Shown here: piece by piece, positions 15,626 through 25,586 of the stretch | Layout of the letters: each line of letters starts with the position of its first letter | How positions within the stretch are numbered: position 1 is the first letter of the stretch | Assembly (NCBI GenBank): GCA_019113825.1 | Contig: DXGR01000120.1 | Coordinates: 1-39,044 of the forward strand | DNA: 39,044 nucleotides | Direction: 5' to 3' | Origin: Candidatus Stackebrandtia excrementipullorum | GTDB lineage: Bacteria > Actinomycetota > Actinomycetes > Mycobacteriales > Micromonosporaceae | Notes under the pieces: model-generated | Seen by the model: only the letters and a program-made list of their open reading frames with translations | What the model was told of the DNA's origin: nothing | Database searches by the model: none | Position numbers and translations under genes: made by a program

Positions 15626-15752
15626 GACCAAATCGTCAATCCCGGTTGCCTGTGATCGTCTTGTCGGCGGGGCTGGATAGCCTGGGAACGTGACAGAGTG
15701 GGCGTGGAAATCCCATGCTCGCGCGAAATGTGACTCCGGAGGTACAGAGGAC

Positions 15753-16631
15753 GTGGACACGCCTTCTCCTGGGATCGGTTTGCCGGGAGGCCCGACGGCA
15801 CTACGCATGCTGTTGGGCGCGCACCTGCGCAAGTTGCGCGAAGCTCGAAAGGTCAGTCGAAAGGCGGCTGGATGGGAGATAAGATCCTCTGAATCGAAGA
15901 TCAGCCGCATGGAACTCGGGCGTGTCAGCTTCAAAGAGCGCGACGTTGAGGATCTCCTCAAGCTCTATGGAGTCGGTGAACCCGAGCTCACCCGCATGGT
16001 CGGGCTGGCCCGTGAAGCCAACAACCCCGGTTGGTGGCACCGCTTCAACGACGTCCTACCGGGTTGGTTCCAGTCGTACTTGGGACTGGAGGCCAGCGCC
16101 TCGCTGATCCGGACCTACGAGATCCAGTTTGTTCCGGGCCTGTTGCAGACACGTGATTACGCACGTGCGGTCGTGATGCTCGGTCATGGATACGCCAGCC
16201 GTGAGGAGATCGAAAGCCGTGTGAATCTTCGGATCTCACGGCAAGAGGCACTGAGCCGACGCGACAGGCCGCCCCGACTGTGGGCCGTCCTGGACGAGGC
16301 GGCACTACGGCGTCCGCTGGGCGGTAGGGAGGTCATGCGCGGCCAGATCGAGCATCTGATCCGGTTGTGCGGAAAACCCAACGTGCAGATTCAGATCATT
16401 CCGTTCAGCGCGGGCGGCCACGCTGCGAGTGGCGGAGCGTTCACCATGTTGCGGTTTGCCGATGTGGACCTTCCCGACATCGTCTACCTCGAACAACTGA
16501 CCAGTGCCCTCTATGTGGATAAACGCGAGGATGTGGACCTGTACACCGTCTCCATGGAACAGCTGTGTGTGCAGGCCGAGGAGCCGAAACGGGCTCCCGA
16601 AATTCTCGAGGAAATCCTGAAAGACATGTGA
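15753..16631 (+). CDS. XRE-family regulator with DUF5753 domain
   Basis: A second XRE/DUF5753 regulator, 292 residues. The helix-turn-helix is in ALRMLLGAHLRKLREARKVS then KAAGWEIRSSESKISRMELG; DUF5753 is marked by NPGWWHRFNDVLPGWFQSYL, EIQFVPGLLQTRDYARAV, IQIIPFSAGGHAASGGAF and DIVYLEQLTSALYVDK. I prefer GTG 15753, which has GGAGG (15738-15742) and AGAGG upstream and gives the usual short lead into the HTH; GTG 15690 would add 21 residues without a ribosome site. It is closer to the common Streptomyces form than the protein at 1519 (the HTH here has E-S-K-I-S-R-M-E, there Q-T-I-Q-R-I-E). A bidirectional terminator follows. Confidence 0.9.
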   Translation: MDTPSPGIGLPGGPTALRMLLGAHLRKLREARKVSRKAAGWEIRSSESKISRMELGRVSFKERDVEDLLKLYGVGEPELTRMVGLAREANNPGWWHRFNDVLPGWFQSYLGLEASASLIRTYEIQFVPGLLQTRDYARAVVMLGHGYASREEIESRVNLRISRQEALSRRDRPPRLWAVLDEAALRRPLGGREVMRGQIEHLIRLCGKPNVQIQIIPFSAGGHAASGGAFTMLRFADVDLPDIVYLEQLTSALYVDKREDVDLYTVSMEQLCVQAEEPKRAPEILEEILKDM

Positions 16632-16655
16632 CCACCTCGAATCCGCTTTCCATAC

Positions 16656-16685
16656 GGGGCGCCCGGTCGACCGACCGGGCGCCCC
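16656..16685. terminator. bidirectional terminator hairpin
   Basis: GGGGCGCCCGGTCG (16656-16669) pairs perfectly with CGACCGGGCGCCCC (16672-16685), a 14-bp stem around a 2-base turn. It lies between the stops of the convergent XRE (16631) and methyltransferase (16690) genes. No T run is present, as is common in GC-rich actinomycetes. Confidence 0.75.
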
Positions 16686-16689
16686 GATG

Positions 16690-17523
16690 TTATGCCTTCA
16701 CGCCGATCCCGGCCATGAGTATGCGCTGATGTTCTTCCAGCTCGTCGGGTGTGGGAACCGCGCGGTGCGGATCGTCGGGAAACCAGCGCGCCGGAAAATC
16801 CAGACCCGGTGCCACCAGATCAAGTCCGAGAAAATGCTCCCGGATGCGTTCGGGTGTCCGAGTCCAGCCGTTACCGAGGCTTTCCAAGCCCGCCCGTTCG
16901 ACGGACTGCTGGATCGGTTCGCCGGTGTCGACCAAGTCGGTGATGAACAGGTGTGTGCCCGACGGCATCGCATCGAGAAGGACTCGGACCCACTCGTCGG
17001 GCCCCTCGTCGTCGTGAAAGTGCATGTGAAGTCCCACAACCATGAGGCCCACCGGACGATCGAAGTCGATCGTCTCGATCACGTCGGGATGGTCCAACAT
17101 GGTGTGCGGAAGTCTGAGATCGGCCGTCACCACGGCCGTTTTCTCCGAACTCAACATGGCGCGGCCGTGAGCGGTCACGATGGGGTCGTTGTCTACGTAG
17201 ACGACGGTGGCGTCGGGGTTGACCTCATGAGCCGCATCGTGCGTGTTCGTCTCCGTCGGGAGGCCACTGCCGATATCGAGGAACTGGTCGATTCCCCGAC
17301 GCGCCATGTACTTTACGCCGCGAACGAGTACGTCACGGTTCTCCCGAACACACAGGTCCGTGTCCGGTACGTGTTTGAGATAGACGTCGGCGGCGTGCCG
17401 GTCGGCGGCGAAGTTGTCTTTACCGCCCAAGAGCGCGTCGTACACCCGAGCTATGGCGGGGGTGTTGACGTCGAACGCGGGATTCGACTGCCGATCGGGT
17501 CGAACGGCATCGGATCCGGTCAT
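16690..17523 (-). CDS. DUF574-type SAM-dependent methyltransferase
   Basis: A 277-residue member of the actinomycete DUF574 (Methyltransf_19) family. Typical marks are the opening DVNTPAIARVYDALLGGKDNFAADRH, then FLDIGSGLPTETNTHDAAHEV (SAM loop, Gly-Ser-Gly-Leu-Pro-Thr), VVYVDNDPIVTAHGRAML, and GLMVVGLHMHFHDDEGP. The acceptor is unknown for the family, which is expanded in Streptomyces-like genomes and often sits near XRE/DUF397 genes, as here. Start ATG 17523 has a modest purine-rich upstream stretch. Confidence 0.9.
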   Translation of the reverse strand: MTGSDAVRPDRQSNPAFDVNTPAIARVYDALLGGKDNFAADRHAADVYLKHVPDTDLCVRENRDVLVRGVKYMARRGIDQFLDIGSGLPTETNTHDAAHEVNPDATVVYVDNDPIVTAHGRAMLSSEKTAVVTADLRLPHTMLDHPDVIETIDFDRPVGLMVVGLHMHFHDDEGPDEWVRVLLDAMPSGTHLFITDLVDTGEPIQQSVERAGLESLGNGWTRTPERIREHFLGLDLVAPGLDFPARWFPDDPHRAVPTPDELEEHQRILMAGIGVKA

Positions 17524-17602
17524 CGAGGTGGCCCCCGCGAGGTAGGGATGTGTCTGTTCCAGCGGAAATGTTGCAGCTCATGATACATCGCACGGTCCAC
17601 TC

Positions 17603-17632
17603 CCGGCGGAGCGCGGGGAGGCACTCCGCCGG
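17603..17632 (-). terminator. hairpin downstream of the secreted-protein gene
   Basis: CCGGCGGAG (17603-17611) pairs with CTCCGCCGG (17624-17632), 9 bp around a 12-base loop. It sits 64 bases beyond the minus-strand stop at 17697 and upstream of the methyltransferase start at 17523, so it can separate the two transcripts. Confidence 0.5.
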
Positions 17633-17696
17633 AAGTGTGCCTTATATGGATCCGTTGCGCCGCAGCGTTCGCGTGTTTAGGCGGCGTTCACCCTCC

Positions 17697-18674
17697 CTAT
17701 ACGGCGAATCGCGATATCTCGAACACACCGACATCGTCGGCGTCGGTCCCCGGTGACGTTTGGCTCTGCGACGCCTCAATGCCAACCCAACCGTGGAAAC
17801 CGCCGTCAGAGTCGATGATCTGCATCATCGGTTTGACGTGCGAGTTACCGGTGTAGCAGTACTCACCACGACCGTCGGCCAATGCGGTACGCCAGTGCCA
17901 CAACGTGTCCCGGCGGTCGTCGACGGTCTTGTTGGGAGCGGCCACATAGTATTCGGTCGGAGTCGAGGTCCGCCCGCTCAGGCAAGCGCCGCTTCCGCAG
18001 GCCTCCCAATCGGACATCCAAAACTTCGAACCGAATCCGATGTCGACGTAGGGTGTGCCGTTATCGGTCTTCCAGAAGTAAAACCGGTGCTTGAGTTCGC
18101 TGTGGTCGATCGCCTCGATCTCCGCCATGGACGCCCGCTCGTCGAGAGCGGCCTCGGAGCCGTACCCGAAGCCGTGCGTGGCGCCGAAGTTGCTACCGGC
18201 GAACGACAACCGAGCCAACGTGCCCTCTATGGGCTGACTGACGGTCCATTCCTCCCACTGATCGATGTCCCACTCGACGCGCAGCGTATTACCGGTGACG
18301 CTGTACGTCCCCGACAGCTTCTTGGGAGCGGTGGCCGACTGGAAACCGTTGGCGGTTTGAATGTTGCAGTCACGTGCCGGACAGTTCGAAGCCTGCACCC
18401 CGGTGTAACTGCGGACCACCCGACGCGACTGGCTCCAGTGCCAGTGCTCCTCGGTGACGGTGCCGTCGTCGGCGAATTCGTATGTGGCGAGCCGTTGCCA
18501 GTTCGTGCGTACCTCGGCGTCGACGCGGCCGACGGCGACGGTGTAGTTGGTCATTCCGGCTGGCAACGTCGTCTCGGCGTGAGCCGAAGGCGTATAAATC
18601 AACCAGGTCGCCACGGCCGCGATGACCGCTGTCACTGCGATGCCGAACCGGATACCGGCGATTCGTGTCATCAT
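17697..18674 (-). CDS. secreted protein of unknown function
   Basis: A 325-residue exported protein. The N-terminus is a Sec signal: basic start, hydrophobic core GIAVTAVIAAVATWLIY, and a likely cleavage after SAHA (about residue 33). The mature part is Trp/Tyr-rich and beta-like, with paired Cys in NCPARDC and CGSGAC that could form disulfides outside the cell. Recurrent WHW and YYVAAPNKTVDDRRDTLWHWRTALADGRGEYC are distinctive, but I cannot name a family. Start ATG 18674 (a second ATG at 18671) has a strong AGAGGAGGAG just upstream. It is divergent from the universal stress protein. Confidence 0.75.
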   Translation of the reverse strand: MMTRIAGIRFGIAVTAVIAAVATWLIYTPSAHAETTLPAGMTNYTVAVGRVDAEVRTNWQRLATYEFADDGTVTEEHWHWSQSRRVVRSYTGVQASNCPARDCNIQTANGFQSATAPKKLSGTYSVTGNTLRVEWDIDQWEEWTVSQPIEGTLARLSFAGSNFGATHGFGYGSEAALDERASMAEIEAIDHSELKHRFYFWKTDNGTPYVDIGFGSKFWMSDWEACGSGACLSGRTSTPTEYYVAAPNKTVDDRRDTLWHWRTALADGRGEYCYTGNSHVKPMMQIIDSDGGFHGWVGIEASQSQTSPGTDADDVGVFEISRFAV

Positions 18675-18799
18675 CTCCTCCTCTGGGTCAAGGGGCCGAA
18701 CATCATGCTGCGGCGACGGCGCATAGTTTGTCCACAACCGGACGTTTCGTCCGTGACGTTTTCCCACAATGCCCGACGATGACGGCGATAACGCCGGAT

Positions 18800-18813
18800 G
18801 GGGCCCGAGTCGA
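18800..18813 (+). promoter_or_regulatory. DosR-box-like site upstream of the stress protein
   Basis: GGGGCCCGAGTCGA matches 8 of 14 positions of the mycobacterial DosR core (GGGACTTTAGTCCC), keeping GGG-x-C and AGTC. It ends 48 bases before the start of the universal stress gene. The match is weak alone; the better boxes nearby make it worth noting. Confidence 0.3.
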
Positions 18814-18861
18814 TGGCAGGCTGAAACCGGAGACCGCAAACACCGAATTCTGGAGAACCCG

Positions 18862-19710
18862 ATGAACAACCCCGTCGCCGTCGGATACGACGGCTCATCT
18901 CACAGCCGGTCCGCCGTCGACGTCGCGCTCAACGAAGCCAGAATGCGTGGCAGTCGGTTGGTGATTCTGCATTCCGCCGTCACTCCCATGGCCGGCATGC
19001 CACCGGAGGTACTGGCGCCGTGGGGCGACGAGGGCGCCGCTCGACGTGGTCTACAGGACATGCTGACCACGGTGGCGGACGAGGTCTCGACGGTCGCCCC
19101 GGACGTACCGGTCGAGACCGAACTATTGCTGGGTGACACGGTGGGGCGTCAGCTCGTCGAGAAATCGCGGCACTGTCGACTGATGGTGGTCGGGTCACGT
19201 GGCCGGGGCGGCTTTAAAGGCCTGCTGTTGGGTTCCACAAGTTCGCAACTGGCCGCCCACGCACACTGTCCGGTCCTGGTGGCTCGTACCGACGTCCCGT
19301 CACCGGACGGTCCCGTCGTGGTCGGTGTGGACGGCCACTCGTCCACGCCCGCCGTCCGGTTCGCCGTCGAGGAGGCATCCCTACGAGGTGTCCCGCTCTT
19401 CGCCGTTCACGTGCAACGCCGACGCCTCGCCGGAGCCGACGGTTCGACCGTCACCCGGCAGGCCCGCGAGGCGGTGCTCGCCGAGGCGATACCGGCGCCG
19501 CTCGAGGAGCATCCGGAGTTGAGGGTCACCCGTCAAGTCCTGTTCGGGCGAGTTCGTGAGGTCATGCTGGACCAGTCGCAGGAGGCGGGTCTGTTGGTTG
19601 TGGGGGCGCGCGGGCGTGGAGGGCTCGGTCGGATGCGGCTGGGTTCGACGAGCCAGGCGCTGCTGTATCACGCTCCCTGCTCGGTCGCCGTGGTCGCCGA
19701 GCGGGCGTAA
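18862..19710 (+). CDS. universal stress protein, tandem UspA domains
   Basis: A 282-residue protein with two UspA domains, the Rv2623-like form. Domain 1 (residues about 1-145) starts NPVAVGYDGSSHSRSAVDVAL and ends GSRGRGGFKGLLLGSTSSQL; domain 2 (about 155-282) starts PVVVGVDGHSSTPAVRFAV and ends GARGRGGLGRMRLGSTSQAL. Both keep the G-x2-G-x9-G-S/T ATP-binding motif, so both should bind ATP. Mycobacterial homologues belong to the DosR dormancy regulon and slow growth. The ATG at 18862 has GGAGA upstream. The next genes (DoxX-like, DevS/DevR, Acg) fit the same context. Confidence 0.93.
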   Translation: MNNPVAVGYDGSSHSRSAVDVALNEARMRGSRLVILHSAVTPMAGMPPEVLAPWGDEGAARRGLQDMLTTVADEVSTVAPDVPVETELLLGDTVGRQLVEKSRHCRLMVVGSRGRGGFKGLLLGSTSSQLAAHAHCPVLVARTDVPSPDGPVVVGVDGHSSTPAVRFAVEEASLRGVPLFAVHVQRRRLAGADGSTVTRQAREAVLAEAIPAPLEEHPELRVTRQVLFGRVREVMLDQSQEAGLLVVGARGRGGLGRMRLGSTSQALLYHAPCSVAVVAERA

Positions 19711-19726
19711 CCGCCGCGCACCGGTG

Positions 19727-19763
19727 GGGCCGGAGGTCCCGTTGCGGCCGGGACCGTTGGCCG
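19727..19763 (+). promoter_or_regulatory. two DosR-box-like sites upstream of the DoxX-like gene
   Basis: GGGCCGGAGGTCCC (19727-19740) and GGGACCGTTGGCCG (19750-19763) each match 9 of 14 positions of the mycobacterial DosR core. Their centres are 23 bp apart, close to two helical turns, as for cooperative DevR dimers. They lie 82-118 bases before the DoxX start and after the stress-protein stop. Confidence 0.5.
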
Positions 19764-19844
19764 CAAAGTCGATGTCCTGTGGCACTGAACGATTCGCCGT
19801 GTCCGCGATGGAATGGATACAGGACGATCGAAAGGGCACGGACC

Positions 19845-22848
<3,004 letters not shown>

Positions 22849-22892
22849 TGATCTGCCCTTCCATGGTTGCCACGACGATATCCAAGGCACCG

Positions 22893-23870
22893 TCATGTCG
22901 CCACGGGCACCATGCGGTCACGGGGAGTCGGGGGCGGTTCCACCGTGGTGTCCGGGTGGCCTACACGCAGGATCAACTGTGGGTGCCCACCCCCGGGCAA
23001 CAGTTGGTACAGGCCCAAACGCGTCACCGCCATCTCCACCACCGAACTCAACGGCATGACCGACAGCCCTTCGATGTTCGCGGTGACCCACGCGGCGACC
23101 ATGGCCTCGCCGGCACGGAGCCAAGCGAGGTGGTCGTCGGTGTCGGTGAACAGAAGCAGGTACGCCGCCGCTACGTCGGAGCCGGCGCCGGTGGTCAATG
23201 ATCCGGACGTGAAACGAGGCCGGACCCGGTACTTCCCGCCGGCGGCCGGGATGGTTGCCGCAGGGACCCCCGGTGCGTCGTCGCCGACCGCGACCCACTC
23301 GGCGAGTTCACGTTGACGGTCGACGTCGTCCGCCTCCAGGTGAAACGCGGTGTCGGCCATCGACGCCAACCGGCCGACCTGATCGGCTCGCAGGGGTTGC
23401 AGACGACATTCTTCGCCCTCGGCGGCGCGTTGTATCGCCTCCACCTGCTTGCGCGTCGGTGCCGGTGCGCGAAGTGGACGACGGTCGGTCCGGCGACGCA
23501 TGACCGATGTGAACCAGTCGGCATGTTCTCGCGATACACCTACGGGGGCCCCGACCTCGACGGTCGCCAACATGTCGGAACCCTCGGTGTCGGGAAAGCG
23601 CGACACCACGGCTTCATACCCTTGAGCCGCGATCGCGGCCAGGGCGTACGCGAGGGAGGCCCCGCAACTGATCCTCAACATGCGCCCCGACGGATCGCTT
23701 GCGGCTAGCAGGCGCTGCGGGTTCGCCGACAAGGTGATCCGGGCGTCGGCCGTCTGCCACAGCCACGGCTGCGTGTTGTGAATCGACGGCGCGTACCGTG
23801 CCGCTCCCACGGCCGCGGCCAGGATCGCCTGTGCGGACTCGTCCGGCGAGGTTTCGTCTACCGGTGCCAT
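22893..23870 (-). CDS. Acg-family nitroreductase-fold protein
   Basis: A 325-residue protein of the Acg (Rv2032/Rv3131) family, related to FMN nitroreductases. The signature is RYAPSIHNTQPWLW near residue 30, then RMLRISCGASLAYALAAI, RRTDRRPLRAPAP, and the late GLSVMPLSSVVEMAVTR with ILRVGHP. In M. tuberculosis, Acg proteins are DosR-controlled and appear to sequester FMN rather than act as normal reductases. ATG 23870 has GGGGAGA about 10 bases upstream. A strong DosR-like box lies 59 bases upstream, and devR follows 44 bases downstream, so the two genes probably form one autoregulated transcript. Confidence 0.9.
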   Translation of the reverse strand: MAPVDETSPDESAQAILAAAVGAARYAPSIHNTQPWLWQTADARITLSANPQRLLAASDPSGRMLRISCGASLAYALAAIAAQGYEAVVSRFPDTEGSDMLATVEVGAPVGVSREHADWFTSVMRRRTDRRPLRAPAPTRKQVEAIQRAAEGEECRLQPLRADQVGRLASMADTAFHLEADDVDRQRELAEWVAVGDDAPGVPAATIPAAGGKYRVRPRFTSGSLTTGAGSDVAAAYLLLFTDTDDHLAWLRAGEAMVAAWVTANIEGLSVMPLSSVVEMAVTRLGLYQLLPGGGHPQLILRVGHPDTTVEPPPTPRDRMVPVAT

Positions 23871-23928
23871 ACACCGATCATCTCCCCGAACGTGACCGCA
23901 CGACAGTGAACATCCGCTTGACCCGTTC

Positions 23929-23966
23929 GGGACCTTCGGCCCTGTCGTCACGGGGGCGACGGCCCC
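23929..23966 (-). promoter_or_regulatory. two DosR-box-like sites before acg-devR
   Basis: GGGACCTTCGGCCC (23929-23942), preceded by TTC as in the mycobacterial consensus, matches 11 of 14 core positions. A second, GGGGCGACGGCCCC (23953-23966), matches 8 of 14. Their centres are 24 bp apart. They lie in the gap shared by the acg gene (minus) and the cyclic-nucleotide-domain gene (plus), and could drive both. Confidence 0.6.
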
Positions 23967-24073
23967 GGTCCCGGTGAGCCGTGTGGGCGCCCGAAAGAGC
24001 AACGGCCGGCACTGTACCGATGCCGCCGGTGCAAGGACCATGGAGGTAGACGAACGGTTTCGAGGTGATACCG

Positions 24074-24532
24074 ATGAGGTACAGCGGAGTACTGACCGAT
24101 GTGACGTTTTTCAACGGGTTCGACGACGAGGAACTGGCGATGGTGGGAGCCACCGCGCGATGTGTAACCCATCCTGCAGGCTCTCGCTTGTTTCAGCAGG
24201 GCGACCCGGCGTCGGGTTGCTGGTTCATTGAGCGCGGGCACGTGGAGATCGACGAAATCGGCGATCCACACCCGGTGGAAACGCTTGGCCCCGGAGACAT
24301 GGTGGGGTGGTCTTGGCTGTTTCCGCCGTATCGTCGGCACTTCGGTGCGGTGACGATTACGGCGGTGTCGGCCGTGTGGCTGGACACCGACCGACTGTTG
24401 AGGTTCATGGACAATGAACCACAACTGGGATACCGGTTCACGTGGCGGATGTGCGAGGTCGTTTTGCACCGTTGGAAGGCGGAGCGACAGCATTTGATCG
24501 GTTGGCGGGTTTCCAGCGCGATGGGGCGCTGA
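24074..24532 (+). CDS. cyclic nucleotide-binding domain protein, no HTH
   Basis: A 152-residue single-domain CRP-type sensor. The beta-roll is plain: FFNGFDDEELAMVGATAR, the RLFQQGDPASGCWFIERGHVEI hairpin, ETLGPGDMVGWSWL (in the phosphate-binding cassette position) and AVTITAVSAVWLDTDRLLRFM, ending in a helix. The classical cassette Arg-Ser/Thr is not obvious, so cAMP binding is doubtful. No helix-turn-helix follows, so it acts by protein contact. ATG 24074 with GAGG upstream is preferred over GTG 24065. It is divergent from acg across DosR-like boxes, which suggests it belongs to the same regulon. From 24533 to 24675 I see nothing. Confidence 0.82.
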   Translation: MRYSGVLTDVTFFNGFDDEELAMVGATARCVTHPAGSRLFQQGDPASGCWFIERGHVEIDEIGDPHPVETLGPGDMVGWSWLFPPYRRHFGAVTITAVSAVWLDTDRLLRFMDNEPQLGYRFTWRMCEVVLHRWKAERQHLIGWRVSSAMGR

Positions 24533-24675
24533 GGAAGTCGTTCGCTGTTCCGTTACACGGTGGTGGGGTGGTGTCGGGCCGCGCTACATGCGATACCGGT
24601 GCAGTCAGGACGTGTCCGCCGTGTGGTCCATCCACCCGAATATCCGGTTGCAACGAAGGGAGTCGGGGCGGTTCC

Positions 24676-25479
24676 TTAGTCGACCTCGGAGAGCCATCCG
24701 TCGAGCAGGCGGTAGAAGTCCGCCGGTTTTTCCAGCGGCGGAAGATGTGCGACATCGGGCCATTCGACCAGCCGAGCGTTGCGGACCCGTGAAGCGACCT
24801 CCTTACCGCTCGAGATTATGGCGTCCATGTCCAACGCGCCCAACAGAACGAGAGTGGGGGCTTCAATGTCGCCGAGTCGCGCCCAGGCCGGCGGGTCGAG
24901 TTCGTCTTCGTCCACCTCGTTCCAGTCGGACGTGAGCTCGAAAGCACGACGTTGCATGCGTTCGACAGCCGACCGGATTTCGGGTGCGGTCGAGCCGGCT
25001 TCCCGATGAGGTCCGTCGACCCACCACGCCAGGTTTACCTCGACGGCGGCATCGATGTCGTCGGCCTCCAACGCGGCCGTCTCTGCGTTGTCGAAGGTCT
25101 CCAGCTGAGCGGTTTCGTGGGTGATCAACGATCCGCCCGGTGCGACCAAAAACAGTGAGGCGACCGTTTCCGGGTGCGACAGTGCCACCTCGACGGCGAC
25201 ACCGGCACCGAAGGAGACACCGACGAGGTGGCACCGTTCGATCCCGGTCGCCGCCAGGACGTCGAGGACGTCCTCGACGGGTGACAGCAGGCCCGCGGGG
25301 CGGTCTACCGAATCACCGTGGCCACGAAGGTCGAGCCGTACGACGTCGCGAGTCGTCAGGTCCGGCCACAAATTGTTCCACATGCGACGGTCTGTGACGC
25401 CCGCGTGGAGGAGCACGATCGGTGTGGCACCGATCGGTCCGGCCCTGTCGAACGCGATGCCCGTACGAGAGAAATTCAC
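24676..25479 (-). CDS. alpha/beta hydrolase
   Basis: A 267-residue alpha/beta-hydrolase. The oxyanion region is VLLHAGVTDRRMW, the nucleophile elbow is VGVSFGAG (Ser in G-x-S-x-G), the acid is in LVLLGALDMD, and the catalytic His is in VAHLPPLEKP. DLRGHGDS is the usual early loop. It resembles esterase/haloperoxidase-like family members; the substrate is unknown. GTG 25479 has GGAAAGG about 9 bases upstream. It is divergent from the glycosylase at 25587. Confidence 0.87.
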   Translation of the reverse strand: MNFSRTGIAFDRAGPIGATPIVLLHAGVTDRRMWNNLWPDLTTRDVVRLDLRGHGDSVDRPAGLLSPVEDVLDVLAATGIERCHLVGVSFGAGVAVEVALSHPETVASLFLVAPGGSLITHETAQLETFDNAETAALEADDIDAAVEVNLAWWVDGPHREAGSTAPEIRSAVERMQRRAFELTSDWNEVDEDELDPPAWARLGDIEAPTLVLLGALDMDAIISSGKEVASRVRNARLVEWPDVAHLPPLEKPADFYRLLDGWLSEVD

Positions 25480-25586
25480 CTGACTCGCCTTTCCACGTTG
25501 GGGCCACAGTGAAACAGGACGGACCTTCCGGACACAACCGGTTTTTTTTAAGACGGCCTGTCGGAGGTTGTCGTTACCGTCGCGGC